Source of the DNA: Paramecium octaurelia
Taxonomy: Eukaryota; Ciliophora; Oligohymenophorea; Peniculida; Parameciidae
NCBI GenBank assembly: GCA_905182995.1
Contig: CAJJDP010000158.1
Span: 1-64,000 of the forward strand
Direction of reading: 5' to 3'
Length of the DNA: 64,000 nt
A model generated the notes under the pieces. That model worked only from the letters and a program-made list of their open reading frames with translations, did not search any database and was not told the origin of the DNA. Made by a program: the position numbers and the translations under genes. Of this stretch, positions 50,566 to 63,563 are shown in pieces; the stretch's first letter is position 1, and every line of letters starts with the position of its first letter.

Positions 50566-52155
50566 TAAGTTGATAGTATATTATCCTTAAAATTACATAT
50601 ACCTATTGTTAAAGATAATAATTAATTCAATATCCTTTATAAACAAACTTTAAGGTTTAATTGATTTCATTATAAAATAATTATGGGTGAATATGTTTCA
50701 AAATCTAAATAACAAATTGTGTAAATATTTATGCTCCACATATATGGATTTGCTAAGTTCTGTAATATATTTAATTTAAGTACTTCATTTAATCAATTTT
50801 ATAAAGTCTAATCCACTTTAAATTCAATTAAAATGTTAAACCAGTAATAAAATTTTAAAATCTATTCTATCTCACGCTAAGTTGAGTTCAACTTATAAAT
50901 ATTATTCGTGTTAATTATATTTGAAATAATAACTATTATAATTGTTTTGGCATATTGTTAATTGAAATTCAGTTCTTTTAATTTATAAGTTATTTCATCC
51001 ACATTGAATTTAAAATTAACTTCTTTCTTTCAGACATTTTCAATGTATTTATAGTTTGGTTTCATCAGATAACATGTAATTTAGAGAAAATTTAATTTAG
51101 ATAACATATTGCATGTTTTTGAATCGCAATATTTTTAAATTTATATTATACTATATTGGTTTTTATATAATGACTTATTGGTTCAATATTGAATTCTAAA
51201 CATAATTAGTATTTATAAATCTAAAAGGTTTAGAAGGTGAATTTACTATTAGATTTCAAATTCATAACCAAGCACTTTAATTTTCTAGAAATGGTATCAT
51301 TTAAGAGATTAAAATTGAATACAAAATATCTAGAATTTGATGCTAACCTGGAACATATGGCCTTTAATATAAGTATAACAATTTATATATTTAATTTCAA
51401 TATTTTATGCATTTTACTAAAATTATATTGATTTCATTTTTGAAATATTAAAGTTGATATTTGTTTTTTTCAGCATTAAAATGATATTGAAAAATATTGA
51501 TTTTAGTTTAATTAACAATTTTGTTGAAGCAATTAAATAAATCCACTTTTTCAAACCTAATATAAAATTTTAAGAATGATCATTGGGGTTATCAATTTTG
51601 TTGAACTGGAGATCTAAAAATAGATTGGTTATTAAAAACATAAAATAAAACTTTTGGTCTCTTAAAATGAAATAAATAATGAGAGCTATGAACAAGCTTT
51701 ATAGTCAGAATTAATCACCAAGCGAGGACTGATAGAACTTGTTTTTTAAAAAATTAGGACATCATCAGTTAGAATGACTAATCAAAATAAAGTATGTTTT
51801 TAAAAATTATTTAGAGTTCTCTAAAGTTGTGGATGCATGGATGTTTGAAATTAAGCTTCTTTAACTAAAATATGGCTAATTTTTTGCTGATGTGGAATGA
51901 AATATTAAAGTGCATGCGGATATATATTGAAACTCATTTGATTGTTATTCATTTATTGATTAATGAGTTCAATTTGACTTAAATCAACTCTAAAATGGGG
52001 TTTAAGTTGTTACTGAATAGAAACTAATAATAGTAATTTTATTATAATCATTCTTTGTTCTAATATCATTAATCAAATGATTATAATTGATTGAGGATTT
52101 ATCTGGATTCCATAAAGTTTAATCACTAATAATAATAATTCTAAAGAAACACAAT
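50566..52155. other. AT-rich spacer, no supported gene
   Basis: A 169-codon plus frame (50683-51192) and a frame with two internal TGA (51667-51900) were seen; neither has a recognisable motif and both are compatible with chance in a one-stop code. Confidence 0.5.
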
Positions 52156-52529
52156 ATGGGAACTTGTTAAATTCAAGCTCAGAATCAAGACAAATAAAAA
52201 GACCAGAGCGATGTCGCACCATCCTCGAATAATTACGTCGTGTAATTGAAACTTACTCCTCTGGTTTGTAATATTATGGGAGACGATGATAAAATGGATG
52301 ATTTATACTTTGATATTGAAAAATAAATCTCTATTAACTAAGTATAAATAAATCAATATAAGAGGAGAAAGTTTAACCTGATAATCAGTGCAGCTAATTG
52401 CAATTGTCTTCGAAAATACAAATAACTCATGATCCTTCTTCTCAATCATTAGATCAGTCTTAATAATTTCCGAAGTCCCCAAGGAAAAATAAAAATCTGA
52501 ATGCAAAATTTAAAGAGATGATTTTTTGA
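52156..52529 (+). CDS. small MGxC-start unknown protein
   Basis: 115 residues, one 26-nt intron (52342-52367). It begins MGTCQIQAQNQDKQKDQSDV, with Gly2 and Cys4 suited to myristoylation and palmitoylation. Next come SNNYVVQLKLTPLVCNIMG, an acidic DDDKMDDLYFD, and a Ser/Gln/Lys tail (HDPSSQSLDQSQQFPKSPRK). G+C is higher than in the flanks, and the intron places the two open frames in phase. No family recognised; a peripheral membrane adaptor is a guess. Confidence 0.55.
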
Positions 52530-52990
52530 ATCCAGGCCATAGCATTATAATAATTTGATGATTTGTATTATATATTACTGAATTATCCTAAAAGTATTAC
52601 AATTATCTGTGAGAAGAATTAATATCATTACAAGAGCCACACTTAAAAATATTGAAATGTTGTTTTAAGGCTTTTTCTTACAAAACACGCAATTAATTTA
52701 ATTACAAAAAGGGAATTATGGAATCTTTATTCAAACAATATATAATTATAATTTATGATATCCATGCCAAATAAATAAATAAAAAGCAAATTTAATATTT
52801 TTAATAAGTAAATTGGTTTGAAAATATAACTAACTAAGTATCTCAGTTTTGACATTTAAAGAGCATTTTAATTAAATATATAAGCATGAACGATAAGACT
52901 TGAAGAAGGATGCAATAAACAGATAAATTTAATGTTTATCATTTATCAATAAGTCTTAAAAAATTAGAAGTTATTTTATTATTTAATTTA
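52530..52990. other. AT-rich spacer
   Basis: No supported gene or RNA. Confidence 0.55.
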
Positions 52991-53806
52991 ATGCAATCTA
53001 AGTTTTGGTGGAAGATTACTAATAAGGAGTATATTCAATTGTTACTTTCTGCATTTTTTGGAGCAATAATATGTCTTTTATCAACAACAATAGGGAATTT
53101 CATTTTGATAGAGATTCGATTCAATTTAATCTTTTCTGCTGTAATTTGCTTTCATTATGTATGAAGTATTTTGGATTCACATTTCTAATAACAGGAGTAT
53201 ATATATTGATACGAACTAAAATATTCATGAATACTAATCATATTACTTAATGGACCTTAAAATAAAAGTATTTAGTTTGCTTTGCAAGTGTTATTATTGC
53301 ATCAGGACTCATATGCTTTTGTTTATACTTTGATCAAAAATGGTAAAATATTAGAATAGAATAGGCATGAAGGATTGAATTACTTCACCAAGATTCCTTT
53401 ATATATAATTTTGGGAGTGTCATTGAGTTCCTCGATATGTTATTTGACAATAGACTTAATCAACTTTATTTTTAGTTTTAGTTAGAATGTATAGAATAGA
53501 ACTATTGTGGAAACTCCGAATTAGATAATATCTTTTATTTTTATAAGTTCATTAATTGGATTCTTATAGGGACTATTATTTAGTTCTCTGGATATTGAAG
53601 TATACTAGGCATTTTAATATTAGGACGTAGAAAACAAAACTGTTTCAGTCGGATTAATTTTATTTGAAGAATTGCTATTGATTCCTTTTATTGTGGTTTT
53701 GGGCAGCGTAGGAGGGTTTTTGAATGAATATTTAAGAATAAAGGGCAGCCATTTATAGTCATACACATTTGAACCAATCCAAGATCCATTTACAGATGAA
53801 ATTTGA
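52991..53806 (+). CDS. multi-pass membrane protein of unknown function
   Basis: 255 residues after removing a 26-nt intron near 53140 and a 22-nt intron near 53343. About six hydrophobic spans: LLLSAFFGAIICLLSTTIG, FGFTFLITGVYILI, YLVCFASVIIASGLICFCLY, IPLYIILGVSLSSSICYL, ISFIFISSLIGFLQGLLF and LLLIPFIVVLGSVGGFLN. Loops are short, and the C-terminus is acidic (EPIQDPFTDEI). No transporter signature recognised. It ends 25 nt before the start of the formyltransferase gene on the same strand. Confidence 0.7.
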
Positions 53807-53831
53807 TTATTTATTTTTGTATATTAAGAAT

Positions 53832-54868
53832 ATGAAAACTATATTTTTTGGGAGTGGATTGTTTCCTTTGCCTATCTTTTAAAGGTTGCACAAGATGGCA
53901 GCAATCGACCCCAAATTGAGTCTAATAACAGTGCCAAATCATTCACATAAGGAAAAAAACTAAATTAAAGATTACGCTGCCTAATAACAATTTAGTAAAT
54001 ATCGTGTAAAAATAAAGAAATTTATTAACCAAATTTGTCAGACAAGACCAACAACTTTGTTTAAGAAATCCAGGAAAAACCTGATCTTGGAATAGTTTGT
54101 AATTATGGATACATGATTCCAAATCAGATAATTGATATTTTTAATAAGGGAGTTTACGTGATTCATCCTTCCCTATTGCCCAAGTATAGAGGAGCTGCTC
54201 CAATTCAAAGGGCCATTATGAATGATGAATAGAAGACTGGAGTGTCATTTATTGAGATTTCAAAAAATAAGTAGAAATTAATGAATATCTAGAGATTTGA
54301 TGCAGGTGCAATCCTGTTGAGAAAAGAAATTGATATCCTTGCAGTCGATAGATATAAGGAGTTATCATAGAAGTTATCATAATTGACAGCTGATTCAATA
54401 GAAGAATTCATAACCAACATTGACAAATTTGAAAGATTGGGTCAGAATGCTGGTGAGACGACTAAGGCACCAAAGATTACTCAAGCTGATTTAAAGGCAG
54501 ATTTCAACAATACAGCAAATAAGATATATAATTAATACAGAGGGATTTATGGGACAAATTTCCATAGTTTGAAATTAAAATATCAAGAAAGGGAATTCTA
54601 TTTAGAGAACATTACATTGGCAAATGACTTAGAATTAGAACAATTGAAGCATTTCAACACAGCTGAGAATGGCACATTGTGGTTAATAAGGAGCAAACAA
54701 TTCAAAAACTATTTCTATATAAAATGCAAAGAGAATAGTTGGATTCGAGTCTAAGAATTCAGATTCACAGATAGGGGCAACAGTTAGGCTGCGTATACAT
54801 TCAAGAATCAATTCATGATGGATTTCAAATTTGATAGTTTGGATAACCATTACAAGTTAAGTTATTGA
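53832..54868 (+). CDS. MTFMT: methionyl-tRNA formyltransferase, mitochondrial type
   Basis: 337 residues, one 23-nt intron (53995-54017). N-terminal strand and loop KTIFFGSGLFPLPIFQRLHK and TVPNHSHKEKN, then DLGIVCNYGYMIPNQIIDIF and the diagnostic VIHPSLLPKYRGAAPIQRAI, with GVSFIEI after it. The C-terminal OB-like part (TKAPKITQADLKADFNN, NGTLWLIRSKQFKNYFYI) is present. The enzyme formylates initiator Met-tRNA with 10-formyl-THF for mitochondrial translation. The usual Asn-His-Asp triad can be traced: N in VCNYG, H in IHPSLLP, and a D in QRFDAG. No long presequence is visible. Confidence 0.92.
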
Positions 54869-54924
54869 GTATATATATATAAATATCTATATAACTATTG
54901 GTATAAAGAGTATTAATATAATTT

Positions 54925-55566
54925 ATGCAAGAATATAAGTATCCAAAGATTGACGCGAAGCATTTTCATTATCACAATGACGGCACTGGAAGGTGAGATT
55001 AATACAAGATTTTTAGGGATCAGTATGTAAAACATACAAATGGTGGTTTATTATCTCAGAAGATGATTAGTTCACTAGATTTGTCTCCAAAGGCGGATTA
55101 CACAAAGATGATCTTTCCAAAAACTGCAACAAAGTACTCTGAATTGTAATAACCTAGTTCTCGAAGCAGAGGATTGCTTCCGCCTTAGCATTAAAGAATT
55201 CAGCATTATTTTGGAGATGGAAAAGGTCGAGATTATTTTGTAACGATAAATGATGGTGGATAAGTGAATTTAAAAAGTTGGAAAGACCATCCAGATTAAG
55301 CATTTCCAGCTTAATTACGAAAATATGGAAGAGAATATTCACAACCTGACTGTGTTAAGTACTTAATATCAAATAATTCAAAATTATAATAATTGACTTA
55401 AACAATGAGATTAAGATAGAGCCAATTCACTAAGCACATTAGTGCACCTAAGAAACAATCGAGTCCTTTGTTAGAGAGCTTTATGCCAGATCTGAATGAA
55501 GGTGGGAAGTATCAGACATACCAATAACTGAAATACTAGAGTAAGGCATGTTTTTTTGCAGAATGA
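54925..55566 (+). CDS. small basic protein with two GxGRDxYV motifs
   Basis: 205 residues, one 24-nt intron (54993-55016) that removes a premature TGA. Two copies of one motif are plain: HYHNDGTGRDQYVKHTNGG near residue 15 and HYFGDGKGRDYFVTINDGG near 88, each followed by Gly and a basic stretch. The rest is rich in Gln, Ser, Tyr and Lys (SSRSRGLLPPQHQRIQHY). No membrane span or enzyme motif. Short tandem motif proteins like this are often structural, for example microtubule inner proteins of cilia; that link is a guess. Its stop is only 16 nt from the stop of the convergent giant gene. Confidence 0.65.
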
Positions 55567-55582
55567 TACATAATTTGATAAA

Positions 55583-58500
55583 TCATATCCTCAAACGCAC
55601 CTGATTTTGAGCTATTAATCTTTAAATGACTGGGTTGTCGACATGATTAGATAATTCTTCTCCATACAGCTCAATAAACATGGAGGCCTTCTTGGGGACA
55701 GTACAATAGCATGTCTTTTCAGTAGGTTCTGAGTTTTCAAGGGCTTCAAGTTATTTGATAACATCTTTGACGTTGTTCTTAGTAACCTCTACCAATTTAG
55801 TATTGATAAGACAGATTCTAAAATATATTAAATTTAAATTACTCTTTAGTTTCAGAGACTGGTGGTTTTGGAGTTGGGGTCACGGGAGGAGGAACATCAA
55901 TATCTAAGGGGATAATAAAAAGAATAGAATACCATTGGGGAAAACAGGTCTGGAGGCTCCACCGCATAGATTCATTCTGAATTTACCAATATGGCCATTC
56001 CATGATGGATAGAAACGATCTTTACCAATGTTCAAGTAAACCTATGGGACCAAGAAATGGTTGACATTTTCAAAGAGTATGGTTTCCTTTCTGTCCTTGA
56101 ATTGAACATATCCTTCTGCCTTTCTGGTATCTCTGTTGTAAGCATAGAAGATGAAATGCCAATTTGTTTACTGTTGTTTTTGAGGAATGACCTTAGCCAG
56201 ATTTGGTTCTCCAGCTCCATTCAAATTCTTATAGGTGTAAGTGGCAAAGGCATAGATACCATCTTGAGCTGGTGAAACCCAGGCAGCCAATGTTCTATCT
56301 CCCAATCTCTCAGCATTCTTGTTTGCTTCTTCCTTATTGATGTGGAGACGGAAGGCCAGATGCCATTATTCCATAGTTGTTTCTTTCCACTTGAACCAAC
56401 CAGACACACTGTACTCAGATGGGAAGGCAGCTTCAGGATCAGATGGGATTTCCAACACTGTAGCCTTGGCTAATTCGAACTTCTTGGATTCTTGAATGAG
56501 AACTTATTCAACAGCCTTGGAGCAGACTTCTTTTGGTTGAGGATTGCAAGCCAAAGCAAACTTATTCAATTCATCAACAGTGTCAAGATGAGCACCAGCA
56601 CCAATCTTAAATACAGCTCTTGTTAATTGACCATTGATGGTTGGATATAATTTGAGATCTGATCCTCCAATGATGAGTCTTAAGAATGTTGGTTTATCAT
56701 GAGTAACATCAAATGTGACTGATTAGGGTTCTTTGCCTGTGTACTTAACAAAACCAACTGATTAACTAGTGATACTACTGTAACTGAAATGAATATAGGT
56801 CCAAACTCCTTCAATGTCTCCATATTCAATGTTCTTGGCTGAATTCCAATTACTGGTCTTATAATCATTTGTGATAAATGTGTATGCTCCTTGACCTTAC
56901 CAGATGGCCAATAATCTGTCTCCCTTCTCAACATTCTAATACTCCTTATTGACTGTCAATCTACTCATGAAATACCATGGTTCACTCTTGCCCTAATACA
57001 TTGGTTTTGGATGTCTGCTTAAATATCTAACCCAATATGAATAGCCGTATTCTCTGATGTCTTTCAAATTCTCTGGAGTTGCTTCAATATCAGCCAATGG
57101 TTTGACATCATCGAATGCAGAATCTACAACAGTCTCATCACCCATCTAGCATTTTGGTTCAGGTAATGGTTAAGGTGGTTCAACTGGAATAACAGGTGGT
57201 TTTGGTAATTCAGGTGGGTTTCCTGGAGTGAATTGTGGATTGTATGGATCTTGGCAATTAACAAATGTCACATCAGCAATATATCCATTGAATGCAGGGT
57301 AGAATTGATCTTTTCCGATCAAAATTCTTAACACTGGAACCAAGTAGTGATTTGTATTGGGGAATTTCACATCTAATTTACCATCCTTAAATATAGTGGA
57401 TCCATAAGCCTCTCTGGTCTCTCTGTTATATTAGAAGGTAATATAATGCCATTCAGTATGTTTATCTTAATGTCTAATCACTTAGGCTGCATTTGGTTAT
57501 CCAGCTCCGAACATGTTTGTATAAGTATATGTGGCAAAGGCATACAATTATTGATCACTTAACCAAACTGCGAGTGTTCTATCTCCCAAGACTTCGGCAT
57601 TCTTATTAGTCTTCTAATCATTTGTTGTAATTCTAAATGCCAAATGCCATGGTTCTTATTTTGTTGGTTCCCATTTATACCAACCTCCAATACCATACAT
57701 AGTTGGGAAGAGAGATTTTTCGTCTCTAACATGTTCATAGAAATCTGGTTGGGTAGATTCATATTTCTTTATACCCTCAATCAATTTGCTTTCAGTCTTA
57801 CCCTTGCAATCTGGTTCAGGTCTTGGATTGCATGCTAACACGAATTTATTGAAATCATCTTCAGTATTTACAAATGAACCAGCACCTAATTTAAGAATTG
57901 GTGAGGAGATTTGACCATTAAATCCTGGATATTATTTGAGATCAGAACCACCAACTATCAATCTCAAGAATTTAGGTTAGTCATGTTTGGCATCAAGAAC
58001 TGTGAATTAAGTCTTGTCTCCAACTCTAACAACACCAACAGCTTATCCTGATTTATAACTGAAATGAATATAGGTCCAAACGCCTTCAATATCTCCATAA
58101 GGTATTTATTTATTTAGATTAGGATTGCCTGAAGCAACATCGTTGGTAATAAATGTATAACCAGCCTAACCTAACCAAATAGCCAATAATCTGTCTCCCA
58201 TTCTAATGTTGTCATATGGATCATTATTTGTCAATCTAGAGATGAAATACCATGGTTCGCTGGCTCCCTTAATAAGAGTATCTGGCCATCTTGTAAGCCA
58301 TCTGGTCCAAAATCCATATCCGTATTCAATTGCACTTCCCAATTTATCTTCAGTGACCTTGAGATCAACAACTTTATCACCACTAGAAGGCATATCTCCA
58401 ATTTGAACTTAACCACTTACACACTTTCTGACAATTTCAGGTTCTGCAGGTTTGGGTGGTTGAACTGGATCTTCTGGTTTTGTTGGGTCAACTGGTTTAG

Positions 58501-61500
58501 TAGGATCTACAGGCTTTGTTGGGTCAACTGGCTTGGGAGGAGGTGGAGTAGATGGTACCTAAGGTGGTTAAGGATCTTCTGGGAATACTGGGGTGAATGC
58601 TCCACTGCATAATTACAATTTCAATGAACCAATGTGACCATTGAATGCTGGGTAGAATCTATCCTTTCCTACATTGACATAGACTGAATTGGTTAGATAA
58701 TGATTGATGTTTTCCAAGTTAATGTTTTCCTTTCTGTCCTTCCATTACAAGAAACCAACAAGTTATCTCTTAGCTCTGCTGTATCCAATAAATACAAAAT
58801 GCCATTAAGCTAATTGATCCTTGTAGGGCACTTAAACATATTTATTTGGATCACCTTCTCCATTCAAATTAGTATAGGTATAGGTTGTGATTGCATAGTT
58901 TCCATTATTTCCAACAAATGCACCTATGGTTCTATCTCCCAACTTGGCAGCGTTGGCATTCTCCATACCCTTATTTTGATGAAGACGAATAGCTAAATGC
59001 CATGGTTCCATGACTGTTGATCTCCATTTGAACCAACCACTAACGGAGTATTCATCTGGGAATGCTTACTCTTCTGGAGATGTGATTTCATTGACTTCAC
59101 TGTTTTAAGCTTCGAATCTCTTAGATTTTTCAATCAAAACAACTTCCTTAGCTTTATTACAAACTGGGAGTGGTTTAGGATTGCAATTGATAGCAAACTT
59201 ACGGAATTATTCAGCTGTTTCTACGAATGAACCTTATCCAACTTTGATAACAACTGATGTGAATTGACCATTGAATCCTGGGTAAGTATTGCCTTGAGTA
59301 CCACCTAAAACAAATTCTAAATAATCAGGTTTATCATGAGTAGCTGCAACTGAAAAAGTCTTTGGTTCACTATTGTCATATTGGATCCATGAAGCTACTT
59401 TACCTGCAGAAGTATAAGAGAAATGAACGAATGTCCAAACAGCTTCAATATCTCCAAATTCAAAACGACCAGCATCTGTATTGAAATTGTTATTCTTATG
59501 ATCATTGGTAACAAATGCATAATCTGATCTAGCTTAATAGATTGCCAACAATCTATCACCTTTTCCAACATCTTCAAAATCTTTTCTGCCTGATAATCTG
59601 GCAACAAAGTACCAAGAAGCTCTCTTACCTTGATACATTGGGACAGGGTGTCGAGTCATGTATCTCATCCAGAATTGATACCCATATTCTCTAACATCTT
59701 ACAATTATTCTGGTTTGTCCAATACAAAATCTACCAATGGTTTTTATGAATCAAAAGCAGTGTCAGCAATGGTTGTGTCACCCTTCAAACATGTTGGTTC
59801 CTTTTATGGCTCAGGTGGTTTAACTGGAACTTCAGGTTACTTGGGTACTTCTGGTTATCCAGGTGGTTTGTAATCGGGATCGTATGCACTTTCACAAGCA
59901 AAGAATTGAACATTAGCTAAATAACCATTATAAGCTGGATAGAATTGATCCTTTCCTAAGAAGATCTTGTACAATGGAGCAAGATAATGATTGACTTCAT
60001 CGATGTATTTGACTTGTCTATCTCCTTTTGTGAAGAGAATAGTCAATACTCTCTTTTACTCTCTTGAATATGCCATGTAAATGTAATGCCATTCTGTGTG
60101 TTTGTTTTGATGTTCAGTATTGATGTACTTGTTGGGATTTCCTTTACCGAAGTTATCAGTGTAAGTATAGGTAGCAAAGTGATAACTACCTGTTTTGCTC
60201 AAAAAGGTTGTGAGATCTCTGTCTCCCAGCAATTAATCATTCTTATTGTGTTTTTATCCATTGATTGTAACTCTGAATGCTAAATGCCAATCTTCTTAGT
60301 TTGTTGGTGTCCACAAGAACCAACCTCCAACGGCATAGTTATCTGGAAATGGACGTTCATTATCAGCAACAAACATTGTGACTTCACTTCCTTTGTTGAA
60401 TTCTTTTGTTGATTCAATTAGATTGCTGACTCCTCTTCCTTTCTTGCAATCTGGTTCTGGTAATGGGTTGCATGATAAGGCATACTTTTGAACATCTTCA
60501 GGAGATCCAATGAATGAACCTGGACCGATCTTCAATACTGGTCTTGTGAATTAACCGTTGAATCCAGGATAGAGTTTGAGATCGTTACCTCCCAAAATGA
60601 ATCTCAATTTCTTTGGAGCTTCATGTGTGATTCCAGCCAATTCAATTTGTGAGGTTTCTTTGTTGGCATGAACAAAAGCAACAGCCTTCTTTTTCAATGG
60701 ACTGAAACTGAAATGAATGTATGTCCAAACTCCTTCGATGTCCTTGTATGGTTATTACTTATAGAGATTTGGGTTGGAAGTTCCCCTATCATTTGTGATG
60801 AATGTGTATCCATCTTTGCTTAAGAAGATTGCCAACAATCTGTCTCCCATTCTAATATTGTCATATGGATCATTTGAGGTCAATCTTGATACGAAATACC
60901 ATGGTTCACTCATTCCTTCAAATAACTATTCTGGATGTCTAGTCAACCATCTGCTCCAGAATCCATAACCATATTCTGTAACGTCCTTCAAGGCTTCTTC
61001 AGGCACTTGGATATCAGCAACTGGTTTAACATCAGGGGCTGAAGATGAATCTCCGATTGCAGCTTGGCCTTCAATACATTTTTGCATAACTTCTGGTGTT
61101 TTAATGATGGGAGGAGGTGGTGATACTACAACATCTGGAGTGGGTGGCTTAACGGGTTTAGGAGGTGGTTTGATGGTTGGAGTCTTGGGGGGTGGTTCAA
61201 CAGTCTTTGAAGGTGGTGGAGTTGGACCCAATGGTGATGGACTTGGAACTGGAGTAGCAGTTCTTGGGAATTTAGGATCATAAGCACCATTACACAAGTC
61301 AATTCTGAATTTGCCGATGATACCGTTCCAAGAAGGATAATGGTCATCTTTTGCCAAATTGATTGAGAGTCTTTAAACTAAGAAATGGTTGATATTTTCA
61401 AATGTTCTCTCTTCTCTTGCCTCCTTGAAGTGAACGATGGAATGAGCAGTCTTCTATTTAAATGAATATCCAAAGTAGACAAATGTCCATTCTTAAATTC

Positions 61501-63400
61501 TATTCTTGTGTTGAATTTAATTCATAATGTTTGGATTACCTTCTCCAAATAAGTTATTATATGAGTAAGTGGACAACAACACAATACCGTCGTTTGCAGT
61601 ACCAATCCAAGCTGCCAAATCTCTATCTCCCAAGTTCTTGGCATTGTTATTCTCTTTTGTAGCAAACACTCTGAACATTAAATGCCATGGCTCTTAATTC
61701 TCCACTTACTTCCATTTAAACCAACCACTAACTGAATATTCTTCAGGGAATGGTGTTTCAAGACTAGTTTTAACTGTTTGTACTTTTGTAGTCTTAACAT
61801 TGTATCTAACAGCCTTGTGGATTAAGGTTTGTTTAGCTCTTTCGGTACAATCTAATTTTGGATAAGGATTGCATTTAAGATTGTAATCGAACAATTCCAA
61901 TTCAGAATTAACATAAGCTCCTTCACCAATCTTGAAGACTGGATTAGTGAATTACCCATTGAATCCAGGATAACTAAACTATCTACCTCCTACAATTAAT
62001 CTCAAATATGTGGGAATATCGTGAGTGACATCTAAGGTGATTTATTGTACTTTTCCACTGGCTCCAAATTTCAATAAACCAACAGCCTTCTTTAATCTTC
62101 CACTATATGAATAGTAGACATAACTCCATAATCCTTCGATGTCTCCTGTTGGGATGTTTTGATTTACGTTTGGATTACGAGATGCTTTGTCTAGTGAAGT
62201 GAAATGGAAAGCAGTATCATAATGCCAGATGGCCAGAACTCTATCTCCCATTTCTGCATCATTGAATTTTTGATTGGTTGTCAATCTGGACACGAAGTAA
62301 TAGGTGTTTTTTGTTCTTCCTGAGACCAATTCATCTGGATATCTGCTCAACCATCTTAACCAGAAACCATAACCATAATCAGTGGCTCCTGCAAGGTCTT
62401 TGCCTTCAATTACTGAGTCAGCAATAGCTTAATCTGAGCTTGCACTCATGTCGCCTACAACATTAGCCCCCTTGACACAATCAATAACGACTTAAGGTGT
62501 TGGACTTGGAGTCTTAGGCTTGGGAGGTGGTTAAGGAGTTGGATCCTTAGGTTTGGGAGTTGGGTCCTTGGGCTTGGGAGTTGGATCCTTGGGCTTTGGT
62601 GGTTGAGGTGATGGGTCCTTGGGTTTGGGTGTTGGATCCTTGGGTTTAGGAGTAGGATCCTTGGGTTTGGGTGTTGGATCCTTAGGTTTTGGAGTTGGAT
62701 CCTTGGGTTTTGGAGGGATGATAATGATAGGAGTTTTAGGTTAGGGTTCGATTGGTTTTGGATCAACAGGGATGACTGGTGGTTATTCTGGAGTGGGTGT
62801 ACTATCACATTGTCCTCTGATGATTTGGATTTTTCTGATTTCTCCCTCGATGTTGATTGTGATGGGCTTCTAGCATTCTTCTTCCAATTCGAGGAGGTCT
62901 AGAAGTAGAACTTCAATCATTTTGAACAACATTTCGCAGCAGGCTTTTCTGGTTTGGGTGTCGGTAGCTGCCAAAACTAAGTTAATTTAAGATTTCATTC
63001 CGTCAATATGAGGACGAGCAAATGAGTTTGGCATTTCGATAAGTGCCAAGGAATCAAATTTATGCTTCAACATATAAAGGTATTGTAGGTTGTGAACTTA
63101 AACAAATGAAACCTGCACTTGTTCTTCCATTCCTTTCCTTGCCAACATTTGTAATTCTCTCAATTCCTTTATGTCTTGATCCAATCTTCCTGTTTGGGCA
63201 AAATTAAGGGCCTCGCCGAGTTTCTGGAGGCCTTCTTCGGCATCATACAGCTTCGATTTGTCACATCCAAAACTCTCTACGTCGATCTGAGCTAATGATT
63301 GCACATTTATCAAAGAGGCACTTGCAACTAGAGATAACAATCAAAAATTACAGCTCATCAGCCCCACAAGCACCAGCAAGATAGCAACTTTGTTTGTCAT
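55583..63400 (-). CDS. giant secreted protein with five pairs of ConA/LamG-like domains and Pro-rich linkers
   Basis: 2,579 residues; introns at 63328-63351, 55904-55932 and 55818-55842, with a single 7.4-kb exon between. A signal peptide (MTNKVAILLVLVGLMSFASA) is followed by a helical domain of ~190 residues with several Cys. Then comes a Pro linker with repeated KPKDPTP (62510-62720). Next are five repeats of ~440 residues. Each holds an A unit (YGYGFWLRWLSRYPDELVSG; MGDRVLAIW) and a B unit (GWFKWK...EPWHLMFRV; LGDRDLAAW; YPSWNGIIGKFR). A units start near residues 335, 800, 1229, 1685 and 2109. Pro-rich linkers and paired Cys (CNPYPKLDC) separate them. No membrane anchor or glycosidase motif is evident. 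Likely an extracellular, carbohydrate-binding or matrix/surface protein. Confidence 0.87.
62510..62720 (-). repeat. KPKDPTP-encoding tandem repeats
   Basis: About ten short repeats (21-bp type, gga tcc ttg ggt ttg gg on the plus strand) encode Pro-Lys-Asp linkers just before the first lectin-like pair. Such simple repeats are prone to length change. Confidence 0.85.
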
Positions 63401-63563
63401 AATTTTTAATTATAAAATAAAAACGGATTTTAATCCCCGATCCCCTTTTCTGCCATTGATTCGATAAGGCAATTAAGTACTGATTTTGATATTATAACAT
63501 CAGAACTCTAACCTCTATTTGTGAAAAAACCAACACAACCATTCAACCATACATTATTAATTA

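Noticed and set aside
50683-51192. 169-codon plus-strand open frame starting MGEYVSKSK
   Set aside because: Long, but the composition is that of translated AT-rich DNA and no domain is visible. It needs RNA evidence.
51667-51900. 77-codon frame with two internal TGA codons at Trp-like positions
   Set aside because: Considered as a pseudogene or UGA recoding; the TGA frequency is about what random AT-rich DNA gives.
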